Source: JBHIBC01 sp046758905 (GTDB lineage: Bacteria; Acidobacteriota; Polarisedimenticolia; Gp22-AA2). Taken from it: a stretch of DNA of 31,542 nt. Location of the stretch: NCBI GenBank assembly GCA_046758905.1, contig JBHIBC010000030.1, forward strand, positions 1-31,542, written 5' to 3'. The notes beneath the pieces are model-generated. The model had not been told where the DNA came from, did not search any database, and saw only the letters and a program-made list of their open reading frames with translations. Positions within the stretch are counted from its first letter, which is position 1. The number at the start of each line of letters is the position of its first letter. This document shows positions 1 through 8,556 of this stretch, in pieces. A program made the position numbers and the translations under genes.

Positions 1-1113
1 CGCCAGCCGCGACACCCCGGCCGCCTCGCCCAGGGCCCGGCGCGCGACGTACAGGTCCTCCACGCTCAGCCGGGCCGACAGGAGTCCGGCCAAGGCCCTC
101 GCGCCGTGCCGCTCCGCCACCCCGCGCAGCAGGTCCGCGGCGCGGTCGAGCGCCTCGTCCCAGGAGGCCGGCCGCGGCCGGCCCGTCTCCCGGGGCCGGG
201 CCGCGGCCTCGCCGCGCAGGTGCGGCCGCTCGAGCCGGGCCCGATCGTACAGGGCCGCGAACGAGGCTCTCCCGGCGTCGCACATCCAGTAGCCGTTGAC
301 CGCCTCGTTGAAGCGCGGCGTCATGCGGTGGATGCGATTGCGGAAGTGGGCCAGGTTGACGCTGCAGCCGCGCGCGCACCCGGCGCACACCGAAGGGGTG
401 TCCTTCAGGAACCAGACCCGGGCCCGGAAGCGGAACGGCTTCCAGGTGAGCGCCCCCACCGGGCAGACGTCTACGGTGCAGCCGGAGTACGGGTTGTTCA
501 GCGGCCTCCCGGGGAAGGTGCCGATGATTGCGCGGTCGCCGCGCTCGAACAGCGCCAGCTCGCGGGTCCCGCTGATCTCGTCGCAGAAGCGGATGCAGCG
601 GGTGCACTTGATGCAGCGCTCGGCGTCGAACACGACGCGCTCGCCGATGTCGTACCGCTTCGGCCCGTGGACCTTCTCCTCCTCGAAGCGGCTGTACGAC
701 CGACCGTAGCGGGCCGAGTACTCCTGCAGGCCGCACTCGCCCGCCTGGTCGCAGATCGGGCAGTCGAGGGGGTGGTTGATCAGCAGGAACTCCATGATCC
801 CCTCGCGGCCGCCCTTCACCCGTGGGGTCGCGGTTCTCACCGACATCCCCTGCGCGGCCAAGGTGGCGCAGCCGATCTGCAGCTTCGGCATCCCGTCGAT
901 CTCGACCAGGCAGATCCGGCAGTTGCCCGCGACGCTCAGGCCGGGATGGTAGCAGTAGTGCGGGATCGGCACGCCCATCCTCTCGGCCGCCTGCAGGACG
1001 GTCGTTCCCTTCCTGACGACAACCGGGCGGCCGTCGATCAGCAGGGCCACCTCGCCCGGGCCGGCCGGGGGGAGCTCCGGCGGCACGGGCGCGCGCTGGG
1101 TCGTCTCCGCCAT
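1..1113 (-). CDS. nuoG: NADH-quinone oxidoreductase subunit G (partial, C-terminus off window)
   Basis: Large iron-sulfur subunit of respiratory complex I, carrying electrons from NuoF/NuoE towards the quinone arm. The reading frame stays open to base 1, so only the first 371 residues are present. Visible ligands, in order: a 2Fe-2S ferredoxin set (C54, C65, C68, C82), the His-Cys3 set of cluster N5 (H114, C118, C121, C127), a 4Fe-4S set (C167, C170, C173, with C177 and C217 nearby), and a CxxCxxxC set at C243, C246, C250 with C278 that matches the extra cluster N7 found in E. coli and Thermus but not in mitochondria. The molybdopterin-type domain then begins. The ATG is preceded by a GAGGAG Shine-Dalgarno that overlaps the nuoF stop; the intergenic gap is 7 bases. 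Identification is secure. Confidence 0.96.
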   Translation of the reverse strand, partial: MAETTQRAPVPPELPPAGPGEVALLIDGRPVVVRKGTTVLQAAERMGVPIPHYCYHPGLSVAGNCRICLVEIDGMPKLQIGCATLAAQGMSVRTATPRVKGGREGIMEFLLINHPLDCPICDQAGECGLQEYSARYGRSYSRFEEEKVHGPKRYDIGERVVFDAERCIKCTRCIRFCDEISGTRELALFERGDRAIIGTFPGRPLNNPYSGCTVDVCPVGALTWKPFRFRARVWFLKDTPSVCAGCARGCSVNLAHFRNRIHRMTPRFNEAVNGYWMCDAGRASFAALYDRARLERPHLRGEAAARPRETGRPRPASWDEALDRAADLLRGVAERHGARALAGLLSARLSVEDLYVARRALGEAAGVSRLA

Positions 1114-1120
1114 GCACTCC

Positions 1121-2410
1121 TCAGATCAGCCCGGGGCCGTCGAACGGACAGCGCCGGCGCCGGACGTGCTCGAGGTACTCGTCCCTGAAGGTCGCGACGT
1201 ACGACTGCACCGGCCAGGAGATCGCCTCTCCGAACGGGCAGATGGTGTGCCCCTCCACCCGGCCGGCGACGTCGGAGAGGAGGTCGACGTCCGACTCCCG
1301 GCCCTCGCCGCGCTCGATCCGCTCCAGCACCTTCACGAACCACCCGGTCCCCTCCCGGCACGGGGTGCACTGCCCGCACGACTCGTGCGCGTAGAAGCGG
1401 GCCAGGTTCAGCAGCGCCTGCACCATGCAGGTGCCGCTGTCCATCACCATCACCCCGGCGGAGCCGAGCATCGACCCGGCGGCCATCAGCGAGTCGAAGT
1501 CCATCAGCACGTCGCACCTCTCGGCCGGCAGGATCTTCATGGAGGACCCCCCGGGCACCACCGCCTTGAGCGGCCGGTCGTCCCGCAGCATCCCCCCGGC
1601 GCGCCCGTGGATGAGCTCCAGGAGCGGCAGGCCGAGCGGCGCCTCGTAGACCCCCGGCCGCTTGACGTGGCCCGAGACGCAGAACAGCTTGGGGCCGGTG
1701 TTCTTGGGCGGGCGGCCGATGCCGGCGAACCAGCCGGCGCCCCGCTCCGCGATCAGGGTCACGTTGGCCAGCGTCTCGACGTTGTTGATGATCGTCGGGC
1801 AGCCGTACAGCCCGACGAGCGCGGGGAAGGGCGGCTTGATGCGCGGCAGCCCGCGCTTCCCCTCGAGCGATTCCAACAGGGCGGTCTCCTCGCCGCAGAT
1901 GTAGGCCCCGGCCCCGCGGTAGAGGATCAGTTCGAGGTCGAAGCCGCTGCCCAGGATGTCCCTTCCCAGGTAGCCCCTCTCGCGGGCCTCGTCCACCGCC
2001 TTCCGGAAGATGCGGTACCCGGCGTGGAACTCGCCGCGGATGTAGAAGAAGGCGGTGTGGCACTCGATGGCGTAGGCGGAGGCGATGATCCCCTCCAGGA
2101 CCAGGTGCGGGTCGCGCTCGATCAGCAACCGGTCCTTGAAGGTCCCCGGCTCGCTCTCGTCGGCGTTGACGCACAGGTAGCGCGGCCGATCCTTGGACTT
2201 CGGCAGGAAGCCCCACTTGACGCCGGTGGGGAACCCGGCGCCCCCCCGCCCCCGCAGCCCCGAGGCCTTCACCTCCTCCACGAAGGCCTCCGGGGTGAAC
2301 TCCTTGAGGACGCGGCGCAGGCCCCGGTAGCCGCCCCCCTCGAGGTAGACGTCGATGGACGGGGAGCCGGGCTTCCCGATGTTGCGCGTCAGGAGCGGTT
2401 CGTCGGGCAT
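1121..2410 (-). CDS. nuoF: NADH-quinone oxidoreductase subunit F (NADH/FMN-binding)
   Basis: NADH dehydrogenase flavoprotein of complex I: oxidises NADH on FMN and passes electrons to its 4Fe-4S cluster N3. The 429-residue product has the glycine-rich nucleotide motif GRGGAGFPTGVKW (about residues 54-66), the ICGEETALLES segment (171-181), and the cluster ligands C345, C348, C351 (CGQCTPC) and C391, all canonical. I chose the ATG at 2410 because it starts with a normal NuoF N-terminus and has GGAG just upstream. The frame is open upstream to 2653, but that stretch lies inside nuoE and resembles nothing. It lies 14 bases after nuoE and 7 before nuoG in one operon. Length is normal for the family. 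Confidence 0.97.
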   Translation of the reverse strand: MPDEPLLTRNIGKPGSPSIDVYLEGGGYRGLRRVLKEFTPEAFVEEVKASGLRGRGGAGFPTGVKWGFLPKSKDRPRYLCVNADESEPGTFKDRLLIERDPHLVLEGIIASAYAIECHTAFFYIRGEFHAGYRIFRKAVDEARERGYLGRDILGSGFDLELILYRGAGAYICGEETALLESLEGKRGLPRIKPPFPALVGLYGCPTIINNVETLANVTLIAERGAGWFAGIGRPPKNTGPKLFCVSGHVKRPGVYEAPLGLPLLELIHGRAGGMLRDDRPLKAVVPGGSSMKILPAERCDVLMDFDSLMAAGSMLGSAGVMVMDSGTCMVQALLNLARFYAHESCGQCTPCREGTGWFVKVLERIERGEGRESDVDLLSDVAGRVEGHTICPFGEAISWPVQSYVATFRDEYLEHVRRRRCPFDGPGLI

Positions 2411-2424
2411 CTTCTCCGGCGCTC

Positions 2425-2895
2425 CTACTTCAGCCGGTCCAGGATCGCGTCCACCTTCTTCGGGTCGAGCCGCCCGTGCTCCTCGCCGTTGATCTGCAGC
2501 ATCGGGGCGATGTCGCAGGCGCCGAGGCACTCCACCGCCTCGAGTGAGAACCTCCCGTCCGGGGTCGTCTCCCCCTCCCGGATGCCGAGCCGATCCCTCA
2601 GGTGCCGCAGCACCTCGCGGCACCCGCGCAGCGCGCAGGACAGGGTGCGGCACACCTGGATGTGGTGCCGGCCGACCGGCTCGCGGTGGAACAGGGTGTA
2701 GAACGAGACCACGCCGGCCACGAACGCGGGCGACACCCCGATCTTGTTCGCCACGTACTCCATCGACGCGGGCGGCACGTACCCGTGCTCCCCCTGGATC
2801 AGGTACAGCGCCGGGAGCAGCGCCGACCCCCTGTGGGGAAAGCGCGTCAGCAGGGCGTCGATCCGCCGGTCGGTCTCCTCGCGCACCGGGATCAC
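2425..2895 (-). CDS. nuoE: NADH-quinone oxidoreductase subunit E (2Fe-2S, 24 kDa)
   Basis: Thioredoxin-fold 2Fe-2S subunit (cluster N1a) of the complex I NADH module. The product is 156 residues, normal for NuoE, with the four expected Cys ligands C82, C87, C123 and C127 in the contexts VCRTLSC and CLGAC. Start choice: a GTG at 2895 overlaps the nuoD stop in the arrangement GTGA (4-base overlap), the same coupling style seen at other gene pairs in this window. No ATG fits near the family N-terminus, and the long upstream frame (to 3216) is only an antisense-style shadow within nuoD. Followed 14 bases later by nuoF. Confidence 0.94.
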   Translation of the reverse strand: MIPVREETDRRIDALLTRFPHRGSALLPALYLIQGEHGYVPPASMEYVANKIGVSPAFVAGVVSFYTLFHREPVGRHHIQVCRTLSCALRGCREVLRHLRDRLGIREGETTPDGRFSLEAVECLGACDIAPMLQINGEEHGRLDPKKVDAILDRLK

Positions 2896-4121
2896 CGGTC
2901 GACCTCCCCCATAACCGGGTCGAGGCTGGCGATCACCGCGACCAGGTCGGAGATGAGGCCCCCCACCACCATCCTCTCGATCGCCTGCAGGCTGATGAAC
3001 GACGGGGAGCGGATGTAGAGCCGGTAGGGCGACTTGTCCCCCTCGCTCTTGATGTAGAAGCCGAGCTCGCCCTTGGGGGCCTCGATGGCGTGGTAGACCT
3101 CGCCCGGGGGCGCCTCGAAGCCCTCGGTGACCAGCATGAACTGCTGGATCAGCTCCTCCATCTTCCGCAGGACCCGCTCCTTCTCGGGGAGGACGATCCT
3201 CGGATCGTCGATGCACACGGGCCCGTCCGGGAGCGCCTTCAGCGCCTGCTCCAGGATGCGCGTGCTCTGCCGCATCTCCTCGATCCGCACCAGGTACCGG
3301 TCGTACACGTCGCCGTGCTCGCCGATCGGCACCTCGAAGTCGTACTCCTCGTACCCGAGGTAGGGCTGCGCCCGGCGCACGTCGTAGGCGACGCCCGAGC
3401 CGCGCAGGTTCGGGCCGGTGAGGCTCAGCGCCACCGCCTCCGCGCCCGAGATGACCCCGATCCCCTGGGTGCGCTTCAGCCAGATGCGGTTGTCCGTCAG
3501 CAGCCCCTCCACCTCGTCCAGGGCCTTCGGGAAGCGGCCGGTGAACCTCCGGAGCTCCTCCGTCCAGCCCTCCGGCAGATCACGCACCAGCCCCCCGACC
3601 CTGGTGTAGGAGGTGGTCAGGCGGGCGCCGGTGAGCGACTCGATCAGGTTGTAGATGGCCTCCCGCTCGCGGAAGGTGTGGAAGAAAACGGTCGCGGCGC
3701 CGAGGTCGAGCGCCCCGGTGCCGAGCCACAGGAGGTGGGCCGAGATGCGCGCCATCTCGCAGCAGATGACCCGGATCACCCGCCCCCGCGGCGGCACCGT
3801 CACACCGAGCAGCTTCTCGACCGCCAGCACGTAGGCCACGTTGTTCGACAGCGGCGCGAGGTAGTCGAGCCGATCGGTGTAAGGGATGAACTGGTGGTAG
3901 GTCATGTTCTCGGCGATCTTCTCCATGCCCCGATGCAGGTAGCCGACGTGCGGCTGGACCGACTTCACGACCTCGCCGTCCAGCGTCAGCACCAGGCGCA
4001 GCACGCCGTGCGTGGCCGGGTGCGACGGCCCCATGTTGATCACCATGCGCTCGCCGGCGAGCGCATCGTCGTCCCGCGGCGGCGCGGGCGGCCGGCTCCC
4101 GGGGGCGCGGGCGTCGTCCAT
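2892..4121 (-). CDS. nuoD: NADH-quinone oxidoreductase subunit D (49 kDa, quinone site)
   Basis: Subunit of the complex I connecting module that forms the quinone-binding chamber together with NuoB. The 409-residue product carries the diagnostic GPSHPATHGVLRL motif (about residues 31-43), the RLDYLAPLSNN segment, and the C-terminal end typical of bacterial NuoD, DPVMGEVDR. The first ~25 residues are Ala/Pro/Arg-rich; an internal ATG just before INMGPSHP could instead be the real start, but the upstream ATG shares one base with the nuoC stop (TGATG), which favours it. NuoC and NuoD are separate genes here, not fused as in E. coli. Confidence 0.96.
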   Translation of the reverse strand: MDDARAPGSRPPAPPRDDDALAGERMVINMGPSHPATHGVLRLVLTLDGEVVKSVQPHVGYLHRGMEKIAENMTYHQFIPYTDRLDYLAPLSNNVAYVLAVEKLLGVTVPPRGRVIRVICCEMARISAHLLWLGTGALDLGAATVFFHTFREREAIYNLIESLTGARLTTSYTRVGGLVRDLPEGWTEELRRFTGRFPKALDEVEGLLTDNRIWLKRTQGIGVISGAEAVALSLTGPNLRGSGVAYDVRRAQPYLGYEEYDFEVPIGEHGDVYDRYLVRIEEMRQSTRILEQALKALPDGPVCIDDPRIVLPEKERVLRKMEELIQQFMLVTEGFEAPPGEVYHAIEAPKGELGFYIKSEGDKSPYRLYIRSPSFISLQAIERMVVGGLISDLVAVIASLDPVMGEVDR

Positions 4122-4666
4122 CAGTCGTGATCCATGTCGCGGAAGCCGCGGGAGGCGGGGCGCCCCGGCGTGTCGATCGAGGCCGGGCCGCCCTCCACGT
4201 CGAAGTCCCTGCGCAGCGGGTGATCCGGGTAGTCCTCCGGCATTATGATCCGGCGCAGGTCGGGGTGCCCCTGGAAGCGGATCCCGACCAGGTCGAACGC
4301 CTCCCTCTCCGGCCAGTTCGCGCCCGGCCAGACGGAGGTCACGCTCGGGACCGTCTCGCCCTCGCGCAGGCGCACCTTGAGCCTGAGGCGGTGGTTTCTC
4401 TCCAGCGAGTAGAGCTCGTAGACCACCTCGTAGTCGTAGTCACGCTCGAGGAAGTGCGTGCCGAGGACGCAGGTCAGCATGTCGAAGGCCGAATCGGCGT
4501 CGCCCTTCAGGAAGGCGGCCACCTCGACGATCCGCTCCTTGGGCACCAGCACCGTGATCTCGCCGCGGAACCGGGTCACCTCCAGCACCCCGCCCGGGAA
4601 GCGACCCTTCAGCCGCTCCACCACGCGGGCCGGGGGATGGGGCTCGACGTAGGGTCCCGCGGCCAT
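4121..4666 (-). CDS. nuoC: NADH-quinone oxidoreductase subunit C (30 kDa)
   Basis: Peripheral-arm subunit of complex I that contacts NuoD. 181 residues. It has the 30-kDa-subunit signature in the C-terminal half: ANWPEREAFDLVGIRFQGH followed by PDLRRIIMPEDYPDHPLRRDF (about residues 116-155). An AGGGGGAGAGGG purine tract precedes the ATG directly. It lies 10 bases after the nuoA stop, so the gene that normally sits between them, nuoB, is not there; the protein is of normal NuoC length and carries no NuoB cysteine motif, so it is not a B-C fusion. The stop shares a base with the nuoD start. Confidence 0.95.
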   Translation of the reverse strand: MAAGPYVEPHPPARVVERLKGRFPGGVLEVTRFRGEITVLVPKERIVEVAAFLKGDADSAFDMLTCVLGTHFLERDYDYEVVYELYSLERNHRLRLKVRLREGETVPSVTSVWPGANWPEREAFDLVGIRFQGHPDLRRIIMPEDYPDHPLRRDFDVEGGPASIDTPGRPASRGFRDMDHD

Positions 4667-4676
4667 CCCTCTCCCC

Positions 4677-5030
4677 CTAGTCCCAGTCGAGCGCTCCGCG
4701 GCGCCAGCAGTAGGCGAGCCCGACCACGAGCACCCCGATGAAGATCATCATCTCCACGAAGCCCCGCATCCCCAGGTCGCGGAAGACGGTGGCCCAGGGG
4801 TACAGGAAGGCGGCCTCGATGTCGAACAGGATGAACAGCATCGCCACCATGTAGAAGCGGACCGTGTACCTCCTGTCGGCCGGCTCGAAGGGGGGCAGCC
4901 CGCACTCGTACGGGCTCAGGTCGGTGCGGCTCCTGGAGGGACGGCCCAGCAAGGTGGACAGGGCGAGGATGGCCGTCCCCAGGACGAGCGCCGCCAGGGT
5001 TTGAAGGCCGATCGGGACGTAGTCGATCAC
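4677..5030 (-). CDS. nuoA: NADH-quinone oxidoreductase subunit A
   Basis: Small membrane subunit of complex I that clamps the membrane arm to the quinone module. 117 residues with three hydrophobic helices (about residues 7-28, 60-82, 88-108). The NuoA signatures YECG (about 41-44) and RFYMVAMLFILFDIE followed by FLYPW are intact. The start is a GTG at 5030; upstream there is only a weak, distant GAGG. This is the first gene of the operon, preceded by a ~100-base leader and a sigma-70 promoter at 5132-5161. Unusually it is followed directly by nuoC. Confidence 0.95.
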   Translation of the reverse strand: MIDYVPIGLQTLAALVLGTAILALSTLLGRPSRSRTDLSPYECGLPPFEPADRRYTVRFYMVAMLFILFDIEAAFLYPWATVFRDLGMRGFVEMMIFIGVLVVGLAYCWRRGALDWD

Positions 5031-5131
5031 GCGGTCAGCACGCCTCGAGGGCCGGGCGCACGGCGACCGCGGACGCCCGCCTCGTGATTTTTTTCACAAA
5101 TGGTGGCGGTATCAGCCACGCAGAAGGGCCG

Positions 5132-5161
5132 ATGCTAGCACCGCGCTCGCGAGGGTGTCAA
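5132..5161 (-). promoter_or_regulatory. sigma-70-type promoter of the nuo operon
   Basis: Read on the minus strand: TTGACA (5156-5161), an 18-base spacer, then TAGCAT (5132-5137, 4 of 6 to consensus). The -35 overlaps the stop codon of the upstream lipoprotein gene, so the operon has its own start of transcription. The ~100-base leader contains a 5-bp hairpin GTGGC/GCCAC (5103-5119) and GTGA/TCAC arms around an A-run (5084-5097). These are small and may be incidental. Confidence 0.65.
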
Positions 5162-6647
5162 CGCGACCGCGCCCCGAGGTCCGCTCGGTCCCCGGCGGGC
5201 CGCCCGATCGGCGGGCGGGTCCCGGGCCGGCGCAGCCAGGCCTCGACGCGCCCGGCGAGGGCCGCCACGCGCCGGGAGGCCGCGGCCGCCAGGTCGCGGT
5301 CCTCGTCCGGGTCGTCGCCGAGATCGAACAGGCGATGCTCCCCGTCCGACGCCCAGTGCAGCTTCTCCCGGCCGAGCCGGTAGGCGACCAGGGCGCGATC
5401 CCAGCGGCGCGTGTCGGCGTCGGGGTACCGCTCCGCGATCACCTCGAGGAACTGCACCGGGCGCGCGTACTCGGCGATCAGAGGCTCGCCCGGGTCGCGC
5501 GGGCGGCCCTCCAGGCCCGCCACGCCCGGGAGGACGCGCGCCTCGGGAGGCCCCGCTCCCGGCGGCGCGGCGGCGCCGCCGGCGCGGGCGCCGGCGAGGC
5601 CGAGAAGGGTCGGGTAGAGATCCTGGAGCATGACCGGCCCGGCGAGCCTCTGGCCCGGCGCGACCGCGGGCGGGTACCGCAGGACCAGCGGGATCCTCAG
5701 GAGCGGCTCGTACACGTTCAGCTTGTGGTCCAGCAGGCCGTGCTCGCCGAGCATCTCGCCGTGGTCCGAGGTGATCGCCACCACCGTGCGGTCCAGGACG
5801 CCGTGCCGTCTCAGGATCTCCATCAGCTCGCCGATGCGCCGATCGACGTAGGCGATCTCGCCGTCGTACAGGTCCGACAGCACCCGGCGGTCGTCCTCGG
5901 CGAGCGGCGTCAGCCCCAGGACGTACGGCATCTCGCGGGGATGCTTGAGCCGCCTCAGCCGCCCCACCGCCTCCCGGTCGACGGGCGGCCGCAGGAACCT
6001 CGCGCGCTCGGGTTCGGGCGGGCTGTAGGGCAGGTGCGGCTCGAAGTAGTTGATGAAGATGAAGAACGGCCGGCGGGAGGCGTCGCGGTTGCCGTCGCGC
6101 CAGGCGAGCCAGCGCTCGATCTTCCGGCCGACCAGGGCGGCCCCCATGTCGGGACCCTCCGTCCCCGGGACGCTCTTCCAGATCTCGTCGTAGGTGTCGA
6201 ACCCCTGGTGGAAACCGTGCGCCTTGCCGGTCCAGGGGTTCTCGGTGTACCCCAGGGTCCGGTACCCGGCCTCGCCGAGCGCATCGGCGAGGGTGCGGAG
6301 CCCTTCGTCCAGGAACAGGTGGCCGGAGTCGGCGCCGTGCGCCGAGGGGAACAGGCCGGTGAACAGGCTGCCGTGAGACGGCACGGTCCAGGGCGCGGGG
6401 CGTAGGCGTTCTCGTACACCACCCCCTCGGCCGCCAGCGCGGCGATCCGAGGGCTGGTGTCGCGCCCGTACCCGTTGAACGAGAAGCGGTCGGCCCGCGC
6501 CGTATCGATGACGATCAGCAGCACGTTCGGGCGCTGCGCCGCGCACGCCGCCAGGAGGACGGCGGAGCACCCGAGCAGCAGGACGCGCCGGTGCGGCAGG
6601 AGGCGCGCAAGCGCCCGCCCCCGCCCGCTCCGTCCCCCGCGGATCAT
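5158..6647 (-). pseudogene. Sulfatase/alkaline-phosphatase-superfamily lipoprotein, frameshifted
   Basis: Envelope hydrolase of the sulfatase fold, split by a one-base frameshift. The N-terminal part (from ATG 6647) has a lipoprotein signal with lipobox LAAC (Cys about residue 35) and NVLLIVIDTARAD with the first metal Asp (about 48). It then leaves frame within a GGGG run at 6397-6400 (plus strand). The downstream frame continues the fold to the stop at 5158: PSHGSLFTG, the metal motif SDHGE and LLDHK. Adding one base gives a 496-residue protein, so a single-base loss or a sequencing/assembly error is the simplest cause. At the nucleophile position the motif reads WTVPSH: Thr replaces the Cys/Ser that becomes formylglycine in true sulfatases, so a phospho-transferase or phosphodiesterase role is possible. 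The start overlaps the stop of the upstream TolC-type gene (ATGA). Confidence 0.8.
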
Positions 6648-8473
6648 CTCCCTCCGGCCGCCGCCCGGCCGCGCGCGGATCGTCTCCCTCCGGCCGGATC
6701 GCCCCCGGGGGGAGAGGCCCCCGCGGCACTCGCGATGCCGGGGCCGCCGAAGGCCGGGCCCGCGGGGGCGGCCGTCCCCTGGATCAACATGTCCCTCGCC
6801 TCGATGAGCGTCCCCTTCACCCGCTCCAGCTCGACGAGGGACTTGTTGAGGTCGACGATCGCGAGGTTCTGCCGCGTCTCCGCCTCGGCGAGGTCGTTCT
6901 GGAACGTCAGGACCTGGAACGACGTGCTCATCCCGTTCTCGAACTTCTTCTGCTCCGCCTCGAGCTTCTCGCGCTGCAGCCGGGTGCTCGCCTGCGTCGC
7001 GTGCACGCGCTTGATGTTGGTCCGGACGTCGCGCACCGCGTTGCGGACCTCGACCCGCGCGAGCTGCTCGAGCCTCCTGAGGTCGAAGCGCGCCTGGTTC
7101 AGGGCGTGCTCCGCGTCGATGTAGCGGGCGATCGACTCGCGGTTGCCGATCGGGACGCTGAGGTTGAGCGACAGGGACCAGTTCGGCAGGTCGCCGTCGC
7201 GGAGCACGTCGAACGAGTCGCCGTACTTGCCGCGCCTCGCGACGATCGGCGCGCCGGTGATGGGGTCGGGGACGACGTTCCCCATGGCGTCCCTCAGGAA
7301 TTCGTCGAAATCGACGCCGGTGTATCCGATGGCCCCCTCGAAGTCGAGGGCCCACCGCCGCTGGTTCTTGCGGTAGCGAAGCTCCGTCTCCCTGCTCTTG
7401 AGCGCCAGCTCGGCCTGCTTCAGGTCGGGCCTGTGCCTCTCCGCCTCCGCCACGGCGGCCTCCACGTCCACCTCCTCCTCGCGCAGGGGCGGCGCGTCGG
7501 AGGGCCGGATCGGCCGCGACCACCACGGCGAGTCCCGCGGGATGTTCATGATCCGGCGGAGGTTGTCCTCCGCGCTGAGCACCTGGTGCTCCGCCACGAT
7601 GACCCTCTCCTCGCGATCGGCGACGTCGGCCTCCGCCTGGGTGATCTCGATCGGCGCCAGCGTGCCGACCCGCACCTTGATGCGGTTCTGCTCCAGGAAC
7701 TCCTGGGCGAGGCGCAGCGCGGATCTCTGGGTCTCGAGCTCCATGAGGGCGAAGTTCAGGTCCCAGTAAGCCTTCTCGGCCTCCGACAGGACGTCGATGA
7801 GGGTCTGCCGGAACTGCGACTCGCTGATGTCCCGGTCGTTCCTGGCCACGATGATCTGCCACTTGTTGATGCTCGGGCCGAGATTCCTCAGGAGCGGCTG
7901 GGTGAAGGTGAGGGTCCAGGAGGCGTCGACCTCGCTGGAGCTCCTCAGCAGGGTCTGGCCGGTCGACGGGTCCAGCGTCTCGACGCCGACCAGGTCGTCG
8001 TTGGCCGTGAAGTCGATGCGGTAGTTCCCCCCGGTCACCAGCGGGTCCTCGAACCCCACGCCGTAGCGGTGCTGCTTGAACTGGAATCCGACGGGGATCC
8101 CGAAGTTGGGGTTGAGGTTCTGGCCCTCCCGGTCGCTGCTGACCGCCGTGCCCGTGATCAGGGGATCGAAGGCCGCCTCCGAGGTCTCCACGGAGGTCGC
8201 GCTCCGCAGAGGATCGTAGCGCCGGACCGCCACGTCGAGGTTGTGCTCCAGGGCGGCGTTGAGGACCTCCCGGAGCGACAGGACGACCGCGTCGCCCTCC
8301 TCCTCCGCCGGGGCGGCGTCCTCCCCGGCGGGGCCGCCCTCCCGGGCCGGCGCGGGATCGTCGGGCGTCGGCCCCGCGCCCTGCGCCCGGGCGGCGTGCG
8401 GCCCGAGGGGCGGGATCAGGGCGAGGAGGACGAACAATATGAAGAGGACTCTGCGCGCCACGAGCTGTGTCAT
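6644..8473 (-). CDS. TolC-family outer-membrane efflux protein
   Basis: Outer-membrane channel of the TolC/OEP family. 609 residues. A Sec signal peptide (about residues 1-31, hydrophobic core LFILFVLLALIPPLG, cleavage after AARA) is followed by a Pro/Glu-rich linker. Two OEP repeats follow: alternating beta segments and long amphipathic helices with repeated motifs such as EAEKAYWDLNFALMELETQR, LAQEFLEQN and RLEQLARVEVRNAVRDV. The tail (last ~45 residues) is Gly/Ala/Pro-rich and probably disordered. The chosen ATG has GAGGTGA six bases upstream; the frame extends upstream without a signal peptide. No membrane-fusion protein or inner-membrane pump lies next to it, so the partner is unknown. 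The following lipoprotein gene is coupled by a 4-base overlap. Confidence 0.9.
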   Translation of the reverse strand: MTQLVARRVLFILFVLLALIPPLGPHAARAQGAGPTPDDPAPAREGGPAGEDAAPAEEEGDAVVLSLREVLNAALEHNLDVAVRRYDPLRSATSVETSEAAFDPLITGTAVSSDREGQNLNPNFGIPVGFQFKQHRYGVGFEDPLVTGGNYRIDFTANDDLVGVETLDPSTGQTLLRSSSEVDASWTLTFTQPLLRNLGPSINKWQIIVARNDRDISESQFRQTLIDVLSEAEKAYWDLNFALMELETQRSALRLAQEFLEQNRIKVRVGTLAPIEITQAEADVADREERVIVAEHQVLSAEDNLRRIMNIPRDSPWWSRPIRPSDAPPLREEEVDVEAAVAEAERHRPDLKQAELALKSRETELRYRKNQRRWALDFEGAIGYTGVDFDEFLRDAMGNVVPDPITGAPIVARRGKYGDSFDVLRDGDLPNWSLSLNLSVPIGNRESIARYIDAEHALNQARFDLRRLEQLARVEVRNAVRDVRTNIKRVHATQASTRLQREKLEAEQKKFENGMSTSFQVLTFQNDLAEAETRQNLAIVDLNKSLVELERVKGTLIEARDMLIQGTAAPAGPAFGGPGIASAAGASPPGGDPAGGRRSARGRAAAGGR

Positions 8474-8556
8474 CGGGTCACCTCGGCTCACGAGACCGCC
8501 CCCGGTCGGGGCGGAGCGTTCCCCCAGAAAGATCTCTTCCTGGCGGTGGTTGCAGA

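Noticed and set aside
2411..2653. Longer NuoF starting at 2653
   Set aside because: The extra 81 residues are an out-of-frame reading of nuoE and do not resemble a NuoF N-terminus.
5084..5097. T-run with GTGA/TCAC arms in the nuo leader as a terminator
   Set aside because: The T-run forms the loop, not the tail, so it does not have terminator geometry.
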